NCBI RefSeq assembly: GCF_001641265.1
Contig: NW_020167530.1
Location: 868,001-932,000, forward strand
Origin: Pseudogymnoascus destructans
Taxonomy: Eukaryota > Ascomycota > Leotiomycetes > Thelebolales > Thelebolaceae
Direction: 5' to 3'
DNA length: 64,000 nucleotides
Part shown: positions 35,092 to 47,127 of the stretch, piece by piece
Layout: each line of letters begins with the position of its first letter
Position numbering within the stretch: position 1 is the stretch's first letter
Program-made: the position numbers and the translations under genes
Notes under the pieces: model-generated
Told to the model about the DNA's origin: nothing
What the model saw: only the letters and a program-made list of their open reading frames with translations
Database searches by the model: none

Positions 35092-35661
35092 TCAAGCTTT
35101 GCCCTTCCCACCATCCACCTTTCCAGGCCCGGCGGTGAAGTACCATGCAAGAACAGCCACCGCTACGATCACCAACGCGATCGAGAGCATAATACTCCAC
35201 GAAATAACTCGGCACCGGCGCTTCTTCTGACGCTGTCTAACCAGCCAATCGTCCCTGTAGCAAATACAGTCAGCATTTGAGTCAAGCTTACTCGCACCGC
35301 CCTGTCATCCCATCTGACGCGCTCCCACCATCTGGGGTATGTATGCAACTAACCCATGCTTGTCCATAGTCCTCCCCGTGCTGGCACTCGTTGACCTAGC
35401 TCTGCCATTCTCTATGTCGGCGGCTCCCTGGGCCTCGTGTATTGCGGCTGAGAAGCGCTTCCAGAATATCGGGTCGGCAACGGAAAGGTTGGGTTGTTCT
35501 GAGACGGGGCGCAGGTGAACCTCTTGCGCGAGAGGGGAGGGACGGTGTCCGCGGGACATCTTGGGACGAGACATGGGTGGTAATATTTCAAGTGGACGTT
35601 CGAAGAGACGGCTGTAGACTCTCTTTCCTTTCCGAGTAGAGTAATGAGTGACTTGCTTCAC
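35092..35661 (-). CDS. Small single-pass membrane protein, unrecognised
   Basis: Exons 35354..35661 and 35092..35254 give 156 residues; the intron (35255..35353, 99 nt) runs from GTTAGT to CTACAG and joins MDKHG to DDWLVRQRQ. The polar N-terminal half (PRKMSRGHRPSPLAQEVHLRPVSEQPNL, ..FWKRFSAAIHEAQGAADIENG) is followed by a basic stretch RQRQKKRRCR. A single hydrophobic span comes next, SWSIMLSIALVIVAVAVLAWYF, and then a short lysine/glycine tail. This is a tail-anchored or type II topology. No family is recognised. The start could also be the ATG at 35574 (MSRPKMSRG). Evidence is the consistent splice and the membrane segment, so the gene is likely but not certain. Confidence 0.6.
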
Positions 35662-36089
35662 CAGCGACGGGTAGCTATAATGATCTGCGTATCTGCAAGC
35701 TGAGGCTGGTTTCCTAGTCGAGCCTAAAGTGACAGTTCAATTGTAAAGAGCGAAATGTCCAGGCACAAATGAGTGAGCGCACTGGACTTTGGATATCGAA
35801 GATGAAAAAGAATGAAGCCTTCGAATCCCAATCACAAAAAATATATCTTCAGCACTCCCAAAACCAAAACAAACACAAACGCAAAAAAACAATAAGTCAC
35901 CGTGCTATTATAACCCACCTATAAACAAACCATCTATACCCTTATCACACCAACTTTTATCTTGCATGGATACCCGCCCACAAAAATCGTCCTGTTCTGG
36001 GCCTCCCGGATCAAATATTGGGTACACACACCATGCCACAACCCATAAAAACTCGTAGCGGTTTGAACCACCTACCAGTATCACAGCAT
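35662..36089. other. Intergenic region, no gene seen
   Basis: It is A-rich near 35840-35900. It is the promoter side of the small membrane-protein gene, and nothing else is supportable. Confidence 0.55.
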
Positions 36090-36447
36090 CATCCACTCGG
36101 GGAGTCGAGACTCGATCGATAAGTGGGAGGGCCTTCCAATGAGCGTGCTGGTGAAAGGGTTGCTAAGGTGGATTTCACTGGGGAGAGTTTAGTGGGCGGC
36201 GGTGGGAAGCTATAGAGCGCGCCTGGACTCGCTTAATTTTGGCGTATGGAAGGGACGATGAGATCGATAGAGTTGGCGTGGAGCCACCTAAGGTTGACGG
36301 AGCTATCGACACGGGAGAGCTTTCTGCGGCAAAGAAGCTTCTATAGTAGACGAGGCCGAACCTGAGAAAGCGGCTACAGTATAGTAGAAGCCCACGGCGG
36401 AAGAACCTACAACGGTGGAGGAGCTGCTGGACCCGGGCTTTGCTCGA

Positions 36448-36618
36448 GAGCAGCTGGCCATATATGACCACGCCATTATGACAGGGCATCCACTCCCCGC
36501 CTCATTTTTTGCGTCGCTCCGGTCCAATGCCCGTAAACGCAGCTTGCGGTCGTTCCGCTATTACGGACGACGTGTACGGAAGCTATGAAACTGGACTATG
36601 TGAACTATGTGAGACGCC
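36448..36618 (+). repeat. Direct repeat copy 1 (about 170 bp)
   Basis: It starts GAGCAGCTGGCCATATATGA and ends GTGAGACGCC. It encodes the decayed LPASFFASL..RKRSLRSFRY segment. Confidence 0.85.
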
Positions 36619-36672
36619 TAAGGCAACAACGGGACGCGGCGAGGCCCACGGTGGACGAGCCTATAACAATGG

Positions 36673-36840
36673 GGGAGCAGCTGGCTGGCCATATATGACG
36701 ACGCCATGGCGGCAGAACGTCCACTCCCCGCCTCCTTTTTTGCGCGCCTCGAGCCCAATCCCCGTAAACGCAGCTTGCGGTCGTTCCGCTATAACGAATC
36801 GACGTATACGGAAGCTATGAAGCTGACTATGTGAGACGCT
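36673..36840 (+). repeat. Direct repeat copy 2 (about 170 bp)
   Basis: It is roughly 80-85% similar to 36448..36618 by eye and contains the identical block CGTAAACGCAGCTTGCGGTC. It encodes LPASFFARLEPNPRKRSLRSFRYN. Confidence 0.85.
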
Positions 36841-39000
36841 GCTGGCCATTAACAAACAGTTTAAGATTTTAGAGCAACAGATCCAGAACTTGTTGCTTTC
36901 CAATCAAAGATACTCCGCCGAAAGGGATTTTGCAAATCTCAATCAATAGGCACTACGGGCCCAACGGGATCTTGGTGTTGCTGACTGCGTGGAGGCTGCT
37001 GCACTGTCAACGACCCTGCCGCGGGCGATGGGAAAATGAGAGAAAAGCCCCGTTCCAAGACAAGTTCCCAAGGTGGAAGACCTGGTTGAAGAACCAGTTA
37101 TCGCCGCCGAGGAATATTTACTCTACCGGGCCTGGGAAGGTGTAGATGCGAGGCTGAACTCGATTAATTTGTTGAATCCTCAACCCGGAAGCAGGGATCA
37201 GAGCCCTGATACCGAAGCTGTGTCAGTCAGCTTCGTGATCCTCCGGATCCTAGATCTTCCGATTCTGAAGTTTCGATTCTGAAGCTCTAGGGACGGACCG
37301 AAACCAGGAGGGTTTCAGGATCCGAGCCACGAATTGGCACAGGAATAGGGCCCGGAACAGTATATATAGTAGTCAGAATAGCTTCAATTATAGGAATATG
37401 CATTACAAAATTATCACTTCGGGCCCTACTGCTTCGGGACTGTATTTACGGTTTATGTCCTCTACCTACTGCTACGGATCCTACGGAAATTGTCCAATAA
37501 TTTGTATGCAGGGGGGACGAGAGCTATGGTACTGTACTGTAGAAGCGATATAAGCAATTATGTCGACGTGGAACCCTCAAGCCTGATAGAGCTGTCACCA
37601 TGGGAGAAGCTGTTACTGTGGAGGAACCTGCTATAATACGGGAGATTTGGCGCGAGGAAGCAACAGCCGCAGAGGGGTCATGAATCACCATACGAGAATG
37701 GAGGAACGGTCCCGACGACAGCTCCACATAACCTACTGCATCAAAGCTAGCCGCTATTAAGAGAGCTAGCCACCTACGAAGCCATCATAGCAGCTAGAGC
37801 GCCGCTCCCAGCACCAACTGAAATCTCTTTCCTGCCCATCACTAGCACCCAGCGCCAGCGGCTGTTGGCCAGGGGCTTAATCTATGAGCGGCTGTCTATG
37901 ATAAACTATGTGGTGTCCTTACGCGGGTTGAAGCGGCGTCAGAGGATGCTAGAAGTAAAACGCTTGGTGCGTGCACGGATCGATATGGTGGTCATCAGGA
38001 ACTTGGTGTCGCGGGCGAGGAAGGAACTTGATGCTGCTTAGAGTACTGAGTGAAGACAGCCGCCAGTCGAGGACCCTCCCGTGGGCGGTAAGGGACAGTG
38101 TAGCATCCACTCGGGTAGTCAAGAGCCGATCCGATATGCGGGAGACCTTCCAATGAGCCTGTATTGGAGGCTTACTCATGTATGTTTCGCTGGAACCGAG
38201 TTAGTGGGTGTGGGAGGCTCGATATGGATTTGGACTCGCCTAATCTGGGCGTTCTGCAACAGGAGGAGTTACTATAGAAGCAATGGAGTCGGCGGGGAGC
38301 CCTCAAGGTTGACAGAGCTGTCGCGGTAGGAGACCTTGTTGCCGCAAAAGAACCTGCTGTGGTATACGAGACTAAGCTGAAGGAAGCAACCGCCGCAAAG
38401 AGCCATGACGGACGAACTTATGACATGGGAGCAGCTAGATAGCCTTGAGGCCACTCTGGAAAGCGACCTGCCAGCTAGACAGACGCGGACGCCTCTTGGA
38501 GAGCGAGATGTAAACCCCCGGGCCCTAGACGCCCAGGACAAAGCCCGGAGTCGTCCTGGAGGGATGTGGCAATTCTGAGAAGGGCCACGAAGGGCAAAAT
38601 TACGCTATTGGGGCAAAAGGTCAACCAGATGGGGACTGACAAGTCGAGAAGTGCTGAGAGGGACAGGACCGCGCTATTGTAGCAAAAGGTCAACCGGATG
38701 GAGGCACATATCAAGCAAGTAGAGGCACATATCAAGCAACTAGAAGCGGCCCAATCTGACTTTGATTTTCCCGAGATACGGGTACCAAAAACCCACCAGG
38801 AACTCAGTGCTGCCACCCAGGCGTACGAAGCTGCCCTGTGGACGAACCCATCGCTGGCGACGAAGAAACGTGCTTTTGCTGAAGAGCCAGCTACCGTCGA
38901 GGAACATACGGCTGCTGAAGGCGCTGTTGCAAACAGAGGTTTCTGAAGTAGAAGAAGTAGTTGCCATGGGCAATGGAGCTGGAAATTGAACAGCGTGCCG

Positions 39001-39401
39001 CAGCGAAGGAGTATTAGGGCTAGGAACCAGTCGCTACCAAGGAAATGGTACTTGGATATTGTTATCGTTCTGTTGTGGAATTTGGACATACAGATTCGAC
39101 AGCGTAGAAGATGTCAGCCTTGTCAGGCATTATGAGAAAGCTTTGGAAAACGTAGTTAATAGGGAATATTAAAATTCATCCCCAATAAAATTCATTCTTC
39201 TCATTAAATACTCGATATCGAGCTAGCCTCACTAGAGGCGCTATATAACACAACATATCGCATCCATAAAGCCTCGCGGCAATATCCCGGGTATCTCCCA
39301 TCGTAGCAAATCCCCCCTAAGCTATCTAAATCCCATATACCGAAATATTCGACTATGGACAGAGGTTGACACACCAACGCCTATCCCATAAAAAAATCCC
39401 C
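39001..39401. other. Spacer and 3' flank of the F-box gene
   Basis: No gene was seen. AT-rich near 39170-39260. Confidence 0.55.
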
Positions 39402-42400
39402 TCACATAATGGCACACTTCCCCTTCTTCTCCTTCTTACTCGCATAACCAGCCGTCGTAACATCCGTCCACCCCGCACTACTCGCCACGTCGTAATCCTT
39501 CTTCTTCTTCCCCTTCCGCTTCATCGTCCCGCGCCAGCCCCTCTGCTTTGCCTGCTGCATATTGATCGCCGCGCTGCGCCCTGCGCGGCTGGCACGGCGC
39601 GAGACGCCTGCTGCTATGGGCCAGGTGGGCGTGTGTGCCGGCCCGTCACCGTTGGAGCTGATACTGTAGATCGTCTCTAGGCGCGTCATGTGGGGACGTA
39701 GGCCACCGGGGAAAAATTGCTGTTGGTCACCATATGGGCTGGGGTATCCGACTAGGTTGCCTTGGTCGTGGGACGGAGGCGAGTAGATTGGGGACATAGT
39801 CGTTTGCGCGTTGTACGCCCCGGTAGCTGCCCTGGGCGGCGGTCCGAATTCTGTAAAGCTGGTCTGGCCGAATTGTGGCAGTCCGGTGTTCATTTGCTTG
39901 GGCGCTTCGGGGTACATGTTCTGGTGGACTGGATGCATGACGGGTGGCTGGATGACGGGTAGCTGCTGGAAGGATCCTGAGGCAGCTCTTGGGTGGTTAG
40001 CCAGTTGCTGGCTACTTGGTCTCTGAGCGCGACTGTTCAGTCTCTCCAGCAATGATGCGCTCGGTAAGTTGACATCTGCAGGAGTTAATTCTGCAGGTGC
40101 TGGTACTCCCGAGCCGGCATCTGGAGAGATGTCTGTCTTTGGAGCTGGATCCTGGCTGGGAGGGAAATGCAGATCCAGTGGGGTTATCGGTGACAGCGTT
40201 GGTAGGCCCGTAAACTGTGAGCCTTGGGGTGCCTCAATACTCACGTATCGTACTTGTGTCCCACCAGTTGACGCCGTTTGTTCGGGGAGGGTTCGCGTTT
40301 CCTCTTCGTTGGCGGGTGTGGTGTTGCTAGCATTACCAGCATCGCCATCCCAGTTATCCGGCGTCACGCTAATATCCTGGACTGTTGGAATTGGTATAGC
40401 GCGACGTGGGATTGGAGACATAGGTTCAACTGAAGGAGTACTCATGACGGGGCTTTCCGGTATAGTCACCACCGGCTGGCGCACAGGTCGACGAGGAATT
40501 GTGTTGGCTGGTGCTGGCGCTACTGGCACTGCCGCAGGAGGCTCAGGTGTCCTCTGGGGAGAAACATCATACATGTCGTCAAAATCATCTGCGTTTGCTG
40601 GAGTCTGGAATGACTGAGGCTCGCGGTCTATATCGCTTGATGAACTGATGGCAGATGAAGAGCTAGCAGGTCGCGGTATGGCGACGGCTAAAGGAAGTGA
40701 AACAGGTGAGGCGAGGGATAAATGAGATGACACTGGTGACGCCGAGGATCTACTCATTGGAACATATGTAGTTCTGGATCTTCGTAAACTGGATAGGGGG
40801 TTTGACTCCGTCGACGCGCTGCTCCTTTCAGTGCTAGATCGGTGAAGGCTGCTTGGCAATCCTGTAACTCCGACTTGAATTGCATTTCGTAGGTGCTCTG
40901 GAAGTGTTGGTATGTCATCTTTGCTATATGGCGGTGGTGGGGGGACCCAGTTATCCGCATCACTTTCATGGGGAACTTCGTTGTGACCATCTGCAGGCCG
41001 CATCCGTTGGGGGCCTGGTGTTACCCCAAAACGAGGTGGATGAAGCACCCGATTTATAGCTGCAGCAGTTGCAGCACGTCGTAATGTTGCCACAGAGCGA
41101 GGAGTGCCATGTGCATACGGTGCATCAAGTGCTTCTTGGTCATCTATTGATGTCATAGATGCTGTTTCCGAAGTCTCGTCTGTTGGCGATAGTGCCTCCC
41201 TCGTGGCAGACGGTCTTCGGAGTGCCGACATTGGCAGCCCATCCAACCTTCTTGGCAGAGGAAAGACAGGACCTCTCTCCGGGCGTGCTGCTATTGTGGT
41301 GGAACGAAGGACAGCCGGATGATTTCCTCTTGATTGAGCGACAGTTCGCCTGCGAACTATTGCAACCTCTGTCTCCATATCTCGCTGCTCTTCCTCGAGT
41401 ACTTCCGGCTCTTTCTCGCCCACTTCTATCGTGATTGTTCGCGTTTCACCGTTTACAATAGAGTAGTCAAAATCCAAGAGTAACAGCCTTCCACCATCCA
41501 TTGGTGCTATGCCGTCGCCATTCAGGTCGAACGCATGGCCTTGGGCATAACCTACACCCCCAGGGGCAGCTGCGACAAGCCGCTCACACGAAGTACCTGG
41601 TGAAGAGGTTACCCACTTCAGAGCCATAATTCCGTCGAGACTGCTAACATGCCGCCCTTCAATGAATGCATTTCGAGATCTGTTAGAGAGCTCTTGCCAC
41701 TTGGGTACTTTATCGCCGTTTGCATCTTTGGGCGCAGTGGTGGGCTCCCGTTGCCCAGTGCCGGAAAGGCTACTTTTATGGCTGAGAGGCGTTCCAAAGT
41801 CAGCCGAGTCAGTTTCTGCTGTTGGTTCAGGAGGCGCATCAAGATTTTCAGGGACACCGTAACACCATATTTCCTTCCCTTGAAACCCGGCAGAAACCAA
41901 ATCCCCTGAGCCAGTTGTTGCGGGTAGAGTGTTGGGAAGTAGTTTTTGAGTCGATGGGGAATCTGCTACAGGTCCAGTAAAATAGGTCGTTCCGTTGCGA
42001 AGGTCGTCAATGCGGACAGCTCGGAAAGTTTCAAAGGCTCGGTCATAAGTAAATGTCCAGTTTGCGCCACAGTCCGCGGCGCTTGGTAGAAGGACCGCAT
42101 GGCTACAGTCTCGACTGCTGTTAGGAAAAAGAATTGACGTTGCCCAAAGCTGGCCAATGCTGTCCTCCGGTGAATACTCGCCGGGGTTGAAGTATGGCGC
42201 TGTTAATATGACAGTGTTGGGGTTTTTGGAGTGTATAGTGGTGCCCAGTAGTTGCATACCATCCCTGGAGAATGACAAAGAATCAGCTGCGTCAGACTTG
42301 ACACTCCTTTTATCTGTGGCTAAGGCGGTAGTTGACAGAGAGTACACCTCGATGCCTCCATCATACGCTGCCGCCAGCACCGAACCTCCGGGGGACAGCG

Positions 42401-43194
42401 AAATTGTACGAGGATGGTGATCCAGGGCAATTGCTCGAATGTGTTTTGGCTTCCCGTTGCTTAGGTCGTAGAGATCAACCTGGTGATCCATCGATAATAC
42501 AGCCAGCATAGTGCCATCGTCGAGTATTGTTATTGATGCAGGTCGTCGCAGGATCTTCAGCTCGCGTTCAACTGTGACATCCAGTCCCACAAAACGAAGA
42601 ACATGGATCCTCGATGTGCTATATGCGAGAACATATTGTCCATTGGCAGAGAATGCGAAGTGGAACGCTTCGCCTCCGGGCAACGCGGCCGAAGAGCTTA
42701 TAGACGTCGACACTAGCTTGATTATCGTTTCTTGTGGGCGTAAATATGCTTCATAGAGGTTGCGCTTGACCTCATGTGCGAATGCTTTTCGGAGTCTCGG
42801 AAGCTCGTCGCCGTCAACTGGCAATGCGATAATTCGATGGCTTGTCGCATAAGATCGGCATCGAGACAGCTGTTGGGCGTAGAGTTGAGCTTGTTGCGAT
42901 ACCCTGCGCCAGTTGCGATTAAGCAGAACAAGAGATGCGAAGGAGCTGGGGTCGCATGTCGAAAGGATGCTGGGATATCATCAGTAAGATAACAATGGAA
43001 GCGTATCAGACATACAGTTCTATGATCTCATCCGGGAGGCTCGCAAAAGCGCATGCTGCGTGCTTGGCATCCTTGGGGTCCGCCATGTCCGTCGACGCCG
43101 CTGTTGTAGAATTGTCCATCTTCATAACAACGGCTGTATTGGCGCATCCACAATGTGCATGATCGGCTGTGCCATTAGAAGTTGTCGCGGGCAT
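39402..43194 (-). CDS. F-box/beta-propeller protein with polybasic CaaX C-terminus
   Basis: Two exons, 43016..43194 and 39402..42969, give 1,248 residues. The 46-nt intron (GTATGT to CCCAG, TTACTGAT branch) falls inside the F-box and joins SLPDEIIEL to ILSTCDPSSFASLVLLNRNWRRVS (about 51-95). F-boxes bind Skp1 in SCF ubiquitin ligases. Residues about 140-480 show WD-like beta-propeller blades (FHFAFSANGQYVLAYS, TISLSPGGSVLAAAYDGGIEVYS, SLSFSRDGMQLLGTTI). The middle 700 residues are Pro/Ser-rich and probably disordered. The C-terminus is KRKGKKKKDYD.., then KKEKKGKCAIM: a lysine-rich stretch and a CaaX box with methionine, which favours farnesylation. I infer membrane attachment. The start (MPATTSNGTADHAHCG) is the most upstream ATG in frame. 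Confidence 0.85.
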
Positions 43195-43660
43195 GGAATA
43201 GTCGTGAGTAGGCGCAAAAAGATAGGATTCAACCCCCTGCCAACTAGTATCGCGTTTGATGTTTGGGCTAAGTGGTGGGGGAACAAGGAGTACGTAACTG
43301 TGTAGACCACACACAGGATAGTCGCGCCCTGTACTCACAGTAACACGGGGATCGTCGTTGGTTGTCAGATCTCAATTGCTGGAAAGCGGACTACAGAACT
43401 ACAGCAGTAATATCCCCTGGCTGCAGCATTGGTCCGGCCATGCAACGTTGGCGAATCAAGCCTGCTGGTTTCTCGTATTTCAACTGACTCCAATGCTTCC
43501 AAATTGCTCGGTTTAGTCAGGATATAGCACGTTAGTAGTACAGGGCTCCCTGTTTGTTTATGGAATACAGTTTGCACAGTAACACAACCTTTCAGGGTCC
43601 ATCTTGAATTTATTACTATATTTATACAATCCCCCTGCTGGCTATCATATCACGTGATTA
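43195..43660. other. Upstream region of the F-box gene
   Basis: It holds the presumed promoter and 5' UTR. No other gene was seen. It ends at the inverted-repeat-like block at 43661. Confidence 0.55.
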
Positions 43661-43708
43661 CCTTACCGGCGTGCCACGTATTCGTGGAGGGGTCCGAGGA
43701 CGGTCTGG
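43661..43708 (+). repeat. Left half of an imperfect, widely spaced inverted repeat pair
   Basis: It starts CCTTACCGGCGTGCC, contains GGGGTCCGAGGACGGTCTGG, and is preceded by TA (43659-43660). The reverse complement of 61078..61125 matches at about three-quarters of positions. It could be the left end of a large element. Confidence 0.55.
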
Positions 43709-44945
43709 CCGGTCATCCCACGGTCAGTTGGCCCGTGCACCGGTCCGAAGACCGTCCAAAATCCGGGATCAGGCTTCAACCCATACAGTTGAAGCTTTAG
43801 AACAGTAGATAGGAAATTGACAGTAGTATGACAGTAAAATTTGCTCACCGTTTGTGATCCTGGGGCCGTTGATGTGATATTGCCATCGCCGGCCACACTA
43901 TCGTCATGAGTACATGACGGCGACTGCTAATACTGACTGGAAGCACTCACTCCTCATTCCTGACACTGTCGGCGTGGAGTGAGGACAGTACTATCACCGT
44001 CCTCAGGGCGAGACCAAGGGCGGGCGTTTCTGGTTTCCTCGAATGGACCATCGCGGCCGTGGATGAGGCAATGGGCGGTCCTGGGACCAGGAGTTGGAGC
44101 GGCGGCAAGGAAGCCGCAAGAGTTGAAAGGCACGCTACAAGCAAGAAAGGCAAAGAGGAACTGAAGAATGGCAGACAAAACAGCGAAGGAAATGACAGAG
44201 GCGAATGGTGATGGAAACGACAGAGGGAACGGTGGTAGAAACGACAGAGGGAACGGTGGTAGAATCGGTGGTCGAAAACAGCAAGGAGACCGGCGAAGGA
44301 GACCGGATGAGGAGACCAGCGAAGGAGACTGGCAAAGGAAACGGCGAAGGAAAATGGTGAAGGAAAATGGTGAAGAAGACCGGGAGAGGAAAGCGAGTGA
44401 GGAAATTGAAAAATGAGGCCAAGATTCCAAGGGCAGATAGCTTGATAGACACACAGCTATCTGTCATTGGAATCTGTAGAGCTCTTGGGGCCCAGGAAGC
44501 CTTCCTTCAGCGGCAGGATAGATCGGCGACGGCGTGGGCTAGAGCACCAAGAGTATGATCATTTTGATCACGGCAGCGACACAAGCTGCAGAGGAACACA
44601 GAAGAGAGGCGGCAGGCACAGGAAAGCAGGTGTTAAATCAGGCATGGGAATCAAGCTTCATTGCGTATTATTTCTATCATATAGCCAGTATTCATGCCAG
44701 ATCCAGCTTCAAACAATGCCATTGTGATCCGTAGCCACTCTTATTCCGACAGCAAACATGCCTCAACCCAAGATATCCAGCTAGAATGCCCAGCCCAGAA
44801 CAGCAAAGTCCAAAAATGTTCCATATTGAGGAGGTCAGCAACATAATGCCAACTTCCCAGCCCAGGCCACAAGCCCAACAGCAGCGCACAAGAGAATGCC
44901 CCCCAAAGCAAGTGTAAATTAACCGCAAGAAGAGCGGCAAACATC
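43709..44945. other. Region without a supportable gene; purine-rich stretch
   Basis: It includes a GA-rich stretch (44160-44410) with short tandem units such as GACAGAGGGAACGGTGGTAG. The ORFs there are low-complexity and overlap on both strands. Confidence 0.5.
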
Positions 44946-46206
44946 TCACTCTATCGCCCGAGCACTACGCCCAGGGACTAGAGTTTCTTTGCGGCACTTT
45001 GGCAGCAGCGGAGAAGCCCTACTCAAGATATATTCTTGTCCTTGAATAAGGGCATGTTTCTTCAAGATAGGTTTTGGCGCCTTTGTATTTGAGCGCCGTT
45101 TAAAGGTCTCGTGGAACTCATCTTTGTCGAGCTGATCGTAATCCGCAATCAAGGGGAAGCATTGGAGGAAATCCGTAAAGCTTTCTCGGGAGTGTAGGCT
45201 AACAGCCTTTCGATTAGGGTCAGATTTCCAGTCCATCATCAATTTCGTCCGGGCACAAGCGTTGACGTAAAGTTCCTTGACATAGTACTGGGCGAGGTTG
45301 CTGCTTTTCTCAAGGTCGATATAATGGTGTATGAATCGAAATGCCTCAAAAAAATTTGCAGCCGTATACCGAGTACGAAACATATCTCCAAGGCCATCTA
45401 AGGTCGTGCAAAACGAATACCAGATCCATCTGTTACATTCATTGCAGTCTTGACGTGAAGCTGTAAATATGTTAGAAATTACATTTGAGATAGGAGATGT
45501 ATTACTTACTATAAGATCCTCGATGAGTGAATACCGGTAATGTTTGACCTTTTCCATAAGGACAACACGGACATTCCCATATACTGTTGACTCGATTGAT
45601 ACTCTGGGAGCACCTTTTCCAGGACATCTTCTTTTATATCAAGAAGGTCATGCCTCATATGCAGGAGGAGAAGGAAGTGCGCTTCCCGATCAATTTGTTC
45701 AGATATCTCAGTCCACTTGTCCTCTGCTTCGCGGGCTGAGATCCTATTCCCATACTGTTCCATCTCAGCAGCAATGTGGCAGTTATGATAGCCAGGGTAG
45801 GTTGTGCCAGGGTTCTTGCTAGGATCATCAGTGTGGCTCTGGTGGCGTTTCTTCGATAGGGCAGTATTTGCTTCGGCAGCCTCTCTCAGCATTGGCCTAG
45901 TTGTCACTGGTGTGACAAAAAGAGTGTTGTTGACTTCATCTCCAGTGAGGCGGCTGCTGGTAGGAGGAGTGTCTTCTTGATAGTTGTGGCCTTGCTCATC
46001 ATGCACTGGTGTCGTTTGGCCATCAGAGTTGAGGGGAGTTCATCATCTGTGAGCAGGTCTTGGTGGCAGGATGGCTCCTTTTGCTTGTGATGCTGTGCAA
46101 ATAGTCATTACCTGAGATAATCAAAAGATATAGAGTGTAGCTTGCCTTCATTTTATTCTGTGACTTCTTGCCATTGCGGCGGCCTGGCTCATAGCCCATT
46201 GTCATT
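44946..46206 (-). pseudogene. Unrecognised gene, probably frameshifted
   Basis: On the minus strand a possible first exon reads MTMGYEPGRRNGKKSQNKMK (from about 46205). A 165-codon frame follows (MHDEQGHNYQEDTPPTSS.. to about 45510) and overlaps a 203-codon frame (45557..44946) that contains FCTTLDGLGDMFRTRYTAANFFEAFRFIHHYIDLE and ends RSARAIE. Both frames have coding-like composition, but I found no intron that joins them in phase, so a frameshift is the simplest reading. A GTAAGT..TTTACAG intron-like block at 45511-45465 does not keep the frame. No domain is recognised. It lies inside the possible large element bounded at 43661 and 61125 and may be cargo. Confidence 0.45.
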
Positions 46207-47127
46207 AAAATGACCTAGAGAAAAGTAACCACGATAAAACTTGAACTAATGGGAAGAATGGGAGCATGAAACGTCTACTGCTACTAGAGACAGTAAATCT
46301 GAAGACAAAAGTGAAAAGGAACCTATGCCCGCAACGTTGCCGATAACTAGTATATGGTGAAGATGCTGAGGTGGTAAGGTTGGTGATGAATTGAAGCTAT
46401 TCAGAGATTCCAGTCACGTGACCTAGACTAACAGCTTGTGTGCACATCACCACTATCACCAACCTCACTACTAACCTCACCACAGGCAGCGACAAGAATC
46501 AAAGGTAAGTTGAAGGAAAGATAAAGAGTATGAATTATACTAATTGTTTTATAGACTGCATCACCTCAGATAAATATACCGCATAGAGCCGGGCGCTGTT
46601 CTCATTTCATCAACACTGCCTAAATATGAACACAAACTGGTGACAACACCAAGAAAAACACCTTGAAGCTGCCTCCTCAGAGTCAGAAGTCAAGTCTCCT
46701 CTCCTCCTGCCTCCTTGCACTCGACCTTACGACCCTCACAACCTCCTCTTCTGCCCATGAAGAGAGTCTGCCGAAACAATTCCTCAATCTATATCCTACT
46801 ACGCTTCCCGATATACCTAAAATTGAAGCAACGGAAACTGCACATGTTGATGCAGCTTGCATCCAGATCATCTGAGCAGATTATCAAAGTGGAAATTCTC
46901 TCCGGCTTCCTCCTGCCAAAGCAAATCCTCCCACCTTCTGCGCAACATCCAGGAAATCATCTGCAATACCGCCCAGCATCCAGAAAATCTCCCTCCAACT
47001 TTGCTGAGCGACAGCAAAGTCTCCCCAGCTTTGCCCAGCCAAAGCAAATCCTCCCAGGCGATAGGAAATCTTCCCCAGCTTTGCCCAGCTAAAGCAATTC
47101 CCCATCAGGAAATCTCCCCAGCTTCAC
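46207..47127. other. Left part of the nested transposon cluster, no clear gene
   Basis: A plus-strand intron-like block lies at about 46504-46554 (AAAG/GTAAGT, TACTAAT, TTTATAG). It might be an early intron of the accessory ORF that resumes after the LTR at 47128. From about 46885 to 47127 there are degenerate repeats around CCCAGCTTTGCCCAGC. Confidence 0.45.

Larger units (their letters stand above)
36090..39000 (+). pseudogene. Decayed, repeated copies of an Ala/Glu-rich coiled-coil coding unit
   Basis: Plus-strand coding fragments recur in a consistent order, with many stops and frameshifts. Examples are EPEKAATV..EEPTTVEELLDPGF, REQLAIYDHAIMTGHPLPASFFASL, RKRSLRSFRYYGRR, and FKILEQQIQNLLLSNQRYSAERDF. 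Related fragments appear at 37780-38040 (LATYEAIIAARAPLPAP, then a 70-residue basic helical stretch ending at TAG 38039-38041). More appear at 38590-38946 (QKVNQMGTDKSRSAERDR, then MEAHIKQVEAHIKQLEAAQ and EEPATVEEHTAAEG). The same non-coding-looking block, CCTTCCAATGAGC, occurs at about 36132 and 38147. I read this as two or three tandem copies of one gene, all dead. No family is recognised. Confidence 0.6.

Noticed and set aside
43954..44454. 166-codon minus-strand ORF
   Set aside because: Low-complexity Ser/Phe/Pro/Leu sequence opposite a GA-rich repeat tract.
45465..45511. Canonical-looking intron (GTAAGT..TTCTAACATATTTACAG) in the unknown gene
   Set aside because: Removing it puts the following sequence out of frame from either upstream frame; the unspliced frame stays open.
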